This document shows, piece by piece, positions 1-5,324 of a DNA stretch of 6,201 nt. Every line of letters starts with the position of its first letter. Positions within the stretch are counted from its first letter, which is position 1. The translations under genes were made by a program, and so were the position numbers. Origin of the DNA: Desulfocapsa sp. (GTDB taxonomy: Bacteria; Desulfobacterota; Desulfobulbia; Desulfobulbales; Desulfocapsaceae); NCBI GenBank assembly GCA_030635405.1, contig DAOVZA010000145.1, positions 1-6,201 of the forward strand, in the 5' to 3' direction. The notes below the pieces were generated by a model, which searched no databases, had not been told where the DNA came from, and worked only from the letters and a program-made list of their open reading frames with translations.

Positions 1-375
1 TACTACGTTAACAAGGGCAAATCCTCTGTTTACAACGGCAAGTGTTTTAAACTGCGCCTGTCTTCCGATAAAGAAGTTTGAAAGAGGTGTATCCTGAAAT
101 GTATCACGGTAGTTTTTAAAATAATTACTTTCAGCTATTTGAGCAAATTCTGCAAGAAATTTTGAGAGATGTAGGTTTACATGGTGGGCCTGGCTGGTAG
201 CCACAAAGGTCATATGCTTTTGGAGCTGTTTTTCTTCATTCTCCAGTATAAGGCGAAAGACACTGTTACCAGATATAATGATGGTTAGAATGATCGGTAA
301 TAAGGAAATTAAAAAGACCTTACTTCTCAATGATGTGAGCCTTGTAACAGATTTAAGTCGCTTTAATATATTCAT
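1..375 (-). CDS. N-terminal part of a membrane sensor protein (probable histidine kinase), cut by window edge
   Basis: An open frame of 125 codons starts at ATG 375-373 and runs off the left end without a stop. The product starts MNILKRLKSVTRL, followed by one hydrophobic segment (about residues 18-36, FLISLLPIILTIIISG). A helical, probably periplasmic stretch follows (about 40-85), then a segment ending FKTLAVVNRGFALVNVV that resembles the first strand of a Cache/PAS-like fold. This is the usual N-terminus of a Cache-type sensor kinase or chemoreceptor. No catalytic domain is visible, so the output type is unknown. It lies 16 bp after the stop of the substrate-binding protein gene, so it is probably in the same operon and may sense the ligand-loaded form of that protein (inference). 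The gap, aacgtttttttaaact, has no clear Shine-Dalgarno, so its translation may be coupled or weak. Confidence 0.75.
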   Translation of the reverse strand, partial: MNILKRLKSVTRLTSLRSKVFLISLLPIILTIIISGNSVFRLILENEEKQLQKHMTFVATSQAHHVNLHLSKFLAEFAQIAESNYFKNYRDTFQDTPLSNFFIGRQAQFKTLAVVNRGFALVNVV

Positions 376-391
376 AGTTTAAAAAAACGTT

Positions 392-1210
392 TTATAATTC
401 CATGCCGGTAAACGCGCCATGCTGTGTTATTAGCTGTTGAACTGTTGAACTGTTAAGGAAATCCAAAAAAGTCTTCATGGTATCAGTCAGAAGTCCCTTC
501 CAGACAAGGGTCAGAGGTAAAACGGGTGTGTAATGACCCGACTGAGTACTTGTCGGTGTTGGGAAAACATCATCCACTTCCATAATATTTAATATACTCG
601 TTAGGGCCGTTGTAAGCGGTAGGTATCCTATGGTTTGTTTATGTTGTCTCACAGCTTGCATTGTTTCCTGTGCGGAGAAACGCAAAGAATTTGGAACGGT
701 GGTGAGTTTATTGAATTCAGGCAGGAATTTGCCAAGGGCTTTGCGTATTCCACTCTGCTTTTCTGTGTTCACCAGATAAATATTACCTTTACTGCCCCCT
801 AGTTCTTCCCATTTTTTTGTTGTCCCGCTAAAAATATTGATGATATCTTTTTTGCTGAGATTCCTGGGTGCTTCCATGTCGGGGTGTGTGACAAAAACCA
901 CCGGTGTCCAGGCAAATATATGGGAATTCAGATTGTAGGCAACTTCGTTTTTAAGTAGAGGCCTGGTGACACTGCCAAAATCACATCTTTCCATTACCAC
1001 AGCCCTGATACCGCTCCTGCTGCCGATATTGTCTGGTAGTGTGATCATTATGTCAGGGTTATCTTCTGTGAATTTGTTGCCGAGTAGCTGTAGTAATTCC
1101 ATGGAATTGCCAGTTCCACAGATTGTTATGTTTTCTGAAGCTGAAGTCTGTTTCTGGTAGGAGAGAAGTAGAACAGTGATCAGAAGCAGAGTTTTTGCAA
1201 GTTTCCTCAT
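392..1210 (-). CDS. Periplasmic PstS-like substrate-binding protein
   Basis: This 272-residue protein has a Sec signal peptide (basic MRKLAK, hydrophobic 8-17, likely cleavage near SA-SE at 23-26) and no lipobox cysteine. The mature part resembles the phosphate ABC substrate-binding superfamily (PBP_like_2/PstS-like). It has GTGNSMELLQLLGNKF at 32-47, GSRSGIRAV at 63-71, the characteristic LSKKDIINIFSG..KKWEELGG at 118-139, and KQSGIRKAL at 151-159. The R-x-x-GSGTT-type phosphate-binding signature of true PstS is not seen, so the ligand is unassigned. Length is typical for these short family members. Its ATG overlaps the TGA of the kinase C-terminal ORF (ATGA) and has an AGGAAA Shine-Dalgarno about 6 bases upstream, so translation is probably coupled. 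No permease or ATPase genes are adjacent, and it sits between two sensor genes, which favours a sensing role over transport (inference). Confidence 0.85.
   Translation of the reverse strand: MRKLAKTLLLITVLLLSYQKQTSASENITICGTGNSMELLQLLGNKFTEDNPDIMITLPDNIGSRSGIRAVVMERCDFGSVTRPLLKNEVAYNLNSHIFAWTPVVFVTHPDMEAPRNLSKKDIINIFSGTTKKWEELGGSKGNIYLVNTEKQSGIRKALGKFLPEFNKLTTVPNSLRFSAQETMQAVRQHKQTIGYLPLTTALTSILNIMEVDDVFPTPTSTQSGHYTPVLPLTLVWKGLLTDTMKTFLDFLNSSTVQQLITQHGAFTGMEL
434..454. repeat. Short tandem repeat, period 8 (CTGTTGAA, 2.6 copies), inside the substrate-binding protein gene
   Basis: On the plus strand CTGTTGAA is repeated twice and followed by CTGTT, near the 3' end of the gene. It encodes about N-S-S-T-V-Q-Q at residues 253-259. 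The period is not a multiple of three, so gain or loss of a copy would shift the frame of the last 15-20 residues. With so few copies this is probably incidental. Confidence 0.5.
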
Positions 1211-1875
1211 TCTGTTTCCTGCACTTTCAATAACTGTAAACGAAAAATTGTACCACCTTCCGGATTTGCCTCTGCCCAGATTTTTGATCCCTCATGATCC
1301 TGGATGATATGTTTACAAATGGTAAGACCAAGGCCGGTACCGCCAGCCGCTGTTTTCGTTTTGGAACTCTCGCTAAACTTGTCAAATATTGTTTCCAGCT
1401 CACCTTTTGGGATACCAACTCCCTGGTCAGATATGCTGACTATGATAACCGGTTCTTTTTTGCCATCAATAATGGTGTGCTTTGTTTCCGTTTCAATGCG
1501 GATTGTTTTGCCACGTTCACTGTATTTGATGCTGTTCGAGAGTAAGTTACGCAGTACTTGGCCCATACGCTCTGCATCGAAAACAGAGATAAGGGGATGC
1601 TTCGAGTAGTTTACCTTGAGCTGGAGTTCTTTTTCCTGTAACGCAGTTTGAAATTGATCCGTCTGAAGAGAAATGGTTCCGCATATGTCCTGCTCCTTCA
1701 TGGAGTAACTCATCATCCCTGCTTCAAGTTTGGCAAGATCAAGAAGATCATTGAGGAGTAGCATTAAGCGGTTACCACTGTCGGTTATTTCGTTGAAGTA
1801 GTGGAGTAGCTTTTCCTTGGGAACTTTATTGATTCTTTTTATACCAAAGTTTGCATAGCTTACAATTCCATGCAT
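1207..1875 (-). CDS. Histidine-kinase C-terminal half: truncated DHp plus HATPase_c domain, no phosphoacceptor His
   Basis: This 222-residue ORF starts at the methionine just after the H-box RTP. Residues 1-55 are the rest of the dimerisation hairpin (MHGIVSYANFGIKR, then NRLMLLLNDLLDLAKLEAG). The ATP-binding domain is complete in motif terms: N-box RNLLSNSIKYS at 109-119, G1 DQGVGIP at 150-156, F-box IFDKF at 163-167, and G2 GGTGLGL at 178-184. There is no membrane segment. The frame is continuous with the upstream sensor ORF: only one TAA and six sense codons (EEDRTP) separate them, so these are two halves of an ancestral kinase of about 768 residues. The ATG has its own purine-rich Shine-Dalgarno (GAAGAGGA, 10 bases away). 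The H-box histidine is absent, so it cannot autophosphorylate at the usual site. It could be a stand-alone catalytic domain acting on another protein's His, or the remains of a dead kinase. Confidence 0.82.
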   Translation of the reverse strand: MHGIVSYANFGIKRINKVPKEKLLHYFNEITDSGNRLMLLLNDLLDLAKLEAGMMSYSMKEQDICGTISLQTDQFQTALQEKELQLKVNYSKHPLISVFDAERMGQVLRNLLSNSIKYSERGKTIRIETETKHTIIDGKKEPVIIVSISDQGVGIPKGELETIFDKFSESSKTKTAAGGTGLGLTICKHIIQDHEGSKIWAEANPEGGTIFRLQLLKVQETE

Positions 1876-1899
1876 TGGGGTACGATCCTCTTCTTACAG
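1876..1899 (-). other. Interrupted H-box: in-frame TAA and His-to-Glu between the kinase halves
   Basis: On the minus strand the codons read CTG TAA GAA GAG GAT CGT ACC CCA and then ATG. That is L, stop, E, E, D, R, T, P, where this kinase family normally has L-S-H-E-L/I-R-T-P. Flanking residues match the family on both sides (NKSNFAFIAHL before, RTPMHGIVSYANFGI after) with no length change. So this is an in-place alteration: Ser becomes a stop, the phosphoacceptor His becomes Glu, and Leu/Ile becomes Asp. Even starting from TCA-CAT-GAG-CTT or -ATT, about five substitutions within 11 bases are needed. Confidence 0.85.
1886..1893 (-). promoter_or_regulatory. Shine-Dalgarno for the kinase C-terminal ORF, formed by the altered H-box codons
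   Basis: Minus-strand GAAGAGGA directly follows the TAA (1896-1894) and ends 10 bases before the ATG at 1875-1873. It decides the start of the C-terminal ORF and would allow termination-reinitiation, since stop and start are 18 bases apart. It is made of the same bases that replaced the histidine codon region. Confidence 0.6.
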
Positions 1900-3513
1900 A
1901 TGTGCAATGAACGCAAAGTTGCTCTTATTGGCAAGTTCTGCAGCATCCTTTGCCCGGCGTAGTTTTTCCGTTGCTTTTTGAACGGTGATGTCTTTGCTTA
2001 CTCCCCGATAACCTAGCAGTTTACCATCATCTGAGAGTATAGGTGTTGCTGAAGTCTGGATGAGAATCTCTTTTAATTTTTTACTGAGATGAACATTTAC
2101 CTGATCGGTGTAAGGTTGTTTCTCGGCGGCAAATCCTTTGAAGATTACGTTGACATATTCCATCTGATCAGGACGCATGAAATAGGAAAAATGCTGTCCA
2201 GTTATTTCTTCAACACTAAAACCGAGGATATTTTCTATGGATGGGCTTGAGTAGGTGTAGATACCATCAGGGTCTGTTTCCCATATCCAGTCATTGGATG
2301 TTTCAATAATATTTCTGAAACGTGCTTCACTAATTTCAAGGGCTTTGCGCTGATTATTTGTTTCAGTGATTTTTTCATTAAGTGATTTGTTAAGTGAAAC
2401 GACTTTCTGCAGATGTCTGGATAGGTATAAAAACACAAAAAAAGAAAAAACAAGAATCAGGATTTCCATTATGATGGCAACAATGATGCTTGTGTATGTA
2501 ACTTTTTCCAGCTCGTTTACTCCAGAGCTAATATCAAGCCAGATAATGACCTGTCCAACCCCTTTTGTTTCCTGGTCTTGCTTGCCCTCATAGTCGTGTA
2601 GTACGGTATTGATAAAGGCAATGGGTGGAGTTAAGTCCTTGAGAATATGTATGCCAGGGGTGTGTATTTCTTGTTGTATTTCAGGGGTTGCAATAAAAGT
2701 CTTTGCTTTTTCAAGAGTGGCCGAGGATTCTATAAAGTAGCCTTTAAAGGATAAACTTTCCAGTTGCAGTTTATCCTGAAACTCTGGCAATATTTTATGT
2801 TTGATGGCACTTTTCTTTAATAAAATCATGCTGTGCATCATGTGGCCATGGCCTTCAGTGTATAGCTCACGATTCAGTGCTTTCATCAGAGGAAGGAATG
2901 ACATGCTCGTTTCAAGAGCCCCGACATGAACCTTTTCATTACTTTCTGGGTCAACTGCAAAAACGGGAACCACTCCTCTTAATCCAGAGAGGACAGGCCC
3001 TATCTCAAAGCCCTTTGTCTTCGTTTGAGTAGTGTTTGTCTGGACAATGGTATGTCGTGTTGCTTCCACGTTATCCCCAAAGCTGTCAGGGTTTTCGATT
3101 CGAAGGAAAGTGGTGGAACAGGGCTGTAGGTGGAAGTGAAGCTGGTGGTTATTGTAATCGTTAACAAGTTCCTGCCAGTTTACTCCTATGACGCTGTAAA
3201 GTTTATTCCTGATTTTAGCAGATTCAATGCCTCCCGCACCGCCACCTTCACTTTTGATGGCTTTTTTTCCCTGGAGAAATAGTTGCTGTATCTGTTTGTT
3301 TCCTGCATAGATTGATGCAAATTGTTCGAGCGACTCAAGACTCTTTTCTGTGTAGGTGTCGTAGAGTTGTTGCTGGCTGAGCAGTACTTGGGTAATATGG
3401 GTTTCGAGTGAATCCTGGCTTTTGTTGATAGTATGGTACGTATAAAGAGTCACTGCTGTGATACTAAACAATATTGTTAAAAGAGATATTGTCAGGAATT
3501 TTGCGTTTTTCAT
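1894..3513 (-). CDS. Membrane sensor with dCache_3 and PAS domains; kinase N-terminal half ending in the H-box
   Basis: This 539-residue ORF has a first transmembrane helix at about 5-27 and a periplasmic region at about 28-340. The latter carries the dCache_3 signature LHFHLQPCSTTFLRIENPDSFGD (125-147) and the following GFEIGPVLSGLRGVVPVF (168-185). A second transmembrane helix (about 342-364) is followed by a coiled linker (365-396) and a PAS domain (396-511; ARFRNIIETSNDWIWETDPDG is a typical PAS start). It ends with the opening of a HisKA helix, KDAAELANKSNFAFIAHL (522-539), then TAA. The protein thus stops one residue before the phosphoacceptor His would be expected. The rest of the kinase is the next ORF in the same frame. 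The start has AAAGGG 9 bases upstream, 25 bp after the CheY-like gene. Family knowledge: dCache_3 domains sense extracellular small molecules. The ligand here is unknown. As made it would be a sensor without catalytic output unless it pairs with the C-terminal half or the stop is read through. Confidence 0.87.
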   Translation of the reverse strand: MKNAKFLTISLLTILFSITAVTLYTYHTINKSQDSLETHITQVLLSQQQLYDTYTEKSLESLEQFASIYAGNKQIQQLFLQGKKAIKSEGGGAGGIESAKIRNKLYSVIGVNWQELVNDYNNHQLHFHLQPCSTTFLRIENPDSFGDNVEATRHTIVQTNTTQTKTKGFEIGPVLSGLRGVVPVFAVDPESNEKVHVGALETSMSFLPLMKALNRELYTEGHGHMMHSMILLKKSAIKHKILPEFQDKLQLESLSFKGYFIESSATLEKAKTFIATPEIQQEIHTPGIHILKDLTPPIAFINTVLHDYEGKQDQETKGVGQVIIWLDISSGVNELEKVTYTSIIVAIIMEILILVFSFFVFLYLSRHLQKVVSLNKSLNEKITETNNQRKALEISEARFRNIIETSNDWIWETDPDGIYTYSSPSIENILGFSVEEITGQHFSYFMRPDQMEYVNVIFKGFAAEKQPYTDQVNVHLSKKLKEILIQTSATPILSDDGKLLGYRGVSKDITVQKATEKLRRAKDAAELANKSNFAFIAHL

Positions 3514-3538
3514 CAGTGTTGACCCTTTAAGACTTTTC

Positions 3539-3919
3539 TCAAACAGGCTTCCGTACTTCTTCCAGGGCGTCGAGAAGTTCAGTCATGCCAAATGGTTTTG
3601 ATATGTAGCGATCAGCTCCTGCTTCCATTCCCATGGTGACTTCATCCTGCATAGCACGACCTGAAAGCATTATAATTTTAACTGATTTATGGTCAGGATT
3701 AGCGCGTATGCGTTTGCACACTTCGTAGCCATCAATTCCTGGCATCATAATATCAAGAAGAATAATATCGGGCATGAATGAAGGTAATATTTTAAGACAT
3801 TCATCTCCTGAATATACGGCTTCCGTTGTGTATTCATCTTCAAATTCAAGAATTTCCAAAAGAATTTTGATGTTTTTTTCCTGATCATCTACAAGAAGAA
3901 CTTTTATTGTTTCGCTCAT
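3539..3919 (-). CDS. Stand-alone CheY-like response regulator receiver
   Basis: This 126-residue protein is a single receiver domain with every conserved residue: acidic pair D11-D12, phosphoacceptor D56 in IILLDIMMPGIDGYEV, S86 (LSGRA) at the Thr/Ser switch position, and K108 in YISKPF. There is no output domain, so it probably relays phosphate or binds a partner protein, as in CheY/Spo0F-type proteins. It has a good Shine-Dalgarno (AAAGGA, 7 bases before ATG). It lies 82 bp after the HD-GYP gene and 25 bp before the dCache sensor gene, so it is the expected partner of the kinase it precedes. That kinase has lost its H-box His, so the phosphodonor is unclear. Confidence 0.93.
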   Translation of the reverse strand: MSETIKVLLVDDQEKNIKILLEILEFEDEYTTEAVYSGDECLKILPSFMPDIILLDIMMPGIDGYEVCKRIRANPDHKSVKIIMLSGRAMQDEVTMGMEAGADRYISKPFGMTELLDALEEVRKPV

Positions 3920-4001
3920 TTTTTTGTCCTTTATCCGGGGAATGCCGGTTTTAGCTTGATATGCTATTTAAAGTTAAGTTTTAGTGGGTTCGGATCACTG
4001 C

Positions 4002-5093
4002 TTATTGTTCTTTGTCTCTTTCGCTTAATTCAAAATTACCTGTAGTAGTAATTTGTTCATCTGAGTGATCCTGTTTTATCTGGGCAAATATTTCCTTATT
4101 GGCCAGGAAAATGTCGGTGAGCTCAGGGTCGAACTGTTTTCCTCGCTCTTCTCCAATGATCTTGTATGCAAAATCTAAAGGATAGGGGTTTTTATAGGGC
4201 CTTTTTGAGGTTAGTGAGTCAAATACATCTGCTATTGATGCAATTCGACCTTCCAGGATTATTTCTTCGCCTGTAAGCCCTCCTGGATAGCCTTGGCCAT
4301 TCCATTTTTCATGGTGAGTCAGTGCAATGTCCCGTGCCATATGCATTAAGGTAGAGTCATGCCCATCAAGCAGTTTTGCACCCATACTTGTGTGTTCAGT
4401 CATGATTTTCCATTCATCGGCTGTGAGCTTACCGGGTTTTAGTAATACCGCATCAGGGATGGAAATTTTACCAATGTCATGCATGGGGCTGGCATTAAGC
4501 AGTAAATCCTGTTGGGCACTATCCATCCCGTAGAGTGCACCTAATTCTTTACACATCAAACTCATTCGAATGATATGGGACCCTGTTTCATTGTCCCGGT
4601 ACTCTGCTGCCATACCAAGTCGGTGTACAATTTCAAGCCGTGTCTCATTGAGTTCACGTGTGCGTTGTTGTACTTTCTGCTCCAGTATTTCATTCTGATT
4701 TCTGATCTGGTCTTCTGCTTTTTTCATCCGATAGAGGGTTTTTACACGAGCCTCAAGTTCTTCATCGGAGAAGGGTTTAATCAGGTAATCATTTGCTCCT
4801 GAATCAAGTGCTCTTACAATATCGTCTGTGGAACTTTTAGCCGTGAGCATAAGGACTGGGATGTGAAGCAGCTCCGGATCCTTTCTCAGTTGAACCAGCA
4901 TTTCCATTCCATCCATCACCGGCATCATAATGTCGAGTAGGATAACGTCGGGTTTGTCTTGAAGGGCTACCTGCAAACCGACCTCACCATTTTCAGCTTC
5001 AACAACATCGAACTCCGCAAATTCCAGGATTTCTCTGCAGATATTTCTATTTCGTTCGTTATCATCAACGACTTGAATAATGCCATTTCCCAT
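4002..5093 (-). CDS. Response regulator with HD-GYP output (predicted c-di-GMP phosphodiesterase)
   Basis: This 363-residue protein has an N-terminal receiver (about 5-122): D10-D11 acidic pocket, D54 in VILLDIMMPVMDG, T84 in LMLTAKS, K106 in YLIKPF. A coiled linker (about 123-152, MKKAEDQIRNQNEILEQKVQQ) leads to an HD-GYP domain (about 153-335). Metal and active-site motifs are present: ETGSHIIRM (169-177), MHDIGKISIPD (204-214), THHEKWNGQGYPGGL (259-273) and GRIASIADVFDSL (282-294). The HD and GYP signatures are intact, so c-di-GMP hydrolysis controlled by phosphorylation is predicted. The 29-residue tail is polar. The start has a GGAA Shine-Dalgarno 6 bases upstream. It is the first gene after the sigma-54-like promoter, with a leader of about 34 bases, and heads the operon. 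Confidence 0.93.
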   Translation of the reverse strand: MGNGIIQVVDDNERNRNICREILEFAEFDVVEAENGEVGLQVALQDKPDVILLDIMMPVMDGMEMLVQLRKDPELLHIPVLMLTAKSSTDDIVRALDSGANDYLIKPFSDEELEARVKTLYRMKKAEDQIRNQNEILEQKVQQRTRELNETRLEIVHRLGMAAEYRDNETGSHIIRMSLMCKELGALYGMDSAQQDLLLNASPMHDIGKISIPDAVLLKPGKLTADEWKIMTEHTSMGAKLLDGHDSTLMHMARDIALTHHEKWNGQGYPGGLTGEEIILEGRIASIADVFDSLTSKRPYKNPYPLDFAYKIIGEERGKQFDPELTDIFLANKEIFAQIKQDHSDEQITTTGNFELSERDKEQ

Positions 5094-5137
5094 AAGTTGT
5101 TCCGTTTTATTTATTTGTATGAGTCCTCTGTCTGGCT

Positions 5138-5154
5138 AGCATGTATCATGCCAG
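5138..5154 (-). promoter_or_regulatory. Candidate sigma-54 (-24/-12) promoter of the HD-GYP/receiver/sensor operon
   Basis: Minus strand reads C-TGGCAT-GATAC-ATGCT, against consensus YTGGCACG-N4-TTGCW. The invariant GG (5152-5151) and GC (5140-5139) are exactly 12 bases apart. Mismatches are T for C in TGGCAC and A for T in TTGCW. The predicted start is near 5127, about 34 bases before the HD-GYP ATG. A sigma-54 activator is encoded directly upstream. Caution: the core is also an inverted repeat (GCATG-ATA-CATGC), so it may be an operator or chance. Confidence 0.6.
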
Positions 5155-5263
5155 AATTTCTTGGTGAGGTCTTGCGTTCGGATTGTTGTTATGTTTAAGG
5201 GGGTTAGCGTTGTTGTAAATGGTGCGTGGTGTAATGATAATCTCAGTGGGAAAGAGGTGAGAT

Positions 5264-5321
5264 GAGAATATTGTCAAATTGACAAAGCGTATGTGAGAAT
5301 ATTCTTATGCAAAAGAGAATA
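5264..5321. repeat. Three GAGAATA direct repeats, candidate activator-binding (enhancer) array
   Basis: On the plus strand GAGAATA occurs at 5264-5270, 5295-5301 and 5315-5321. Start-to-start spacing is 31 and 20 bases, close to three and two DNA turns, which puts the copies on roughly one helix face. The middle copy lies in the perfect 10-bp palindrome AGAATATTCT (5296-5305). The array is about 137-194 bases upstream of the predicted sigma-54 start, a usual distance for bacterial enhancers. Its role is inferred. The sequence is AT-rich, so chance recurrence is possible. Confidence 0.4.
5271..5285. promoter_or_regulatory. Perfect palindrome TTGTCAA-A-TTGACAA, candidate operator/UAS
   Basis: Two 7-base arms are perfectly complementary around a single central base, centred about 151 bases upstream of the predicted sigma-54 start and within the GAGAATA array. 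Dyads of this kind are the usual binding sites of Fis-type HTH dimers such as the neighbouring activator. It is not followed by a T-run on either strand, so it is not a terminator. Confidence 0.5.
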
Positions 5322-5324
5322 ATG

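Noticed and set aside
392..1210. Naming the binding protein pstS
   Set aside because: The fold-family motifs fit, but the phosphate-binding signature is not seen and pst transporter genes are absent, so a gene symbol would overstate the evidence.
966..1609. Plus-strand open frames at 966-1160, 1294-1545 and 1304-1609
   Set aside because: They lie opposite the binding-protein and kinase ORFs, which have clear domain motifs. Their products have no recognisable domain or ribosome binding site.
1876..1899. Simple frameshift or single-base error splitting the kinase
   Set aside because: Both halves are in the same frame, 21 bases from stop to ATG first bases, with no indel against the family H-box. 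The alternative frames across the junction read without any H-box motif, and at least three codons differ from the family.
3934..3998. Small hairpins (CCGG...CCGG and AGTG...CACT) in the 82-bp gap between the HD-GYP and receiver genes as a terminator
   Set aside because: Stems are only about 4 bp and neither is followed by a T-run on the minus strand. The gap looks like an ordinary intra-operon spacer.
5271..5306. Sigma-70 promoter using TTGACA of the palindrome
   Set aside because: TTGACA is present on both strands because of the palindrome. On the minus strand no -10-like hexamer lies 16-18 bases away. On the plus strand the best match (TATTCT) is at 15 bases and no plus-strand gene follows.
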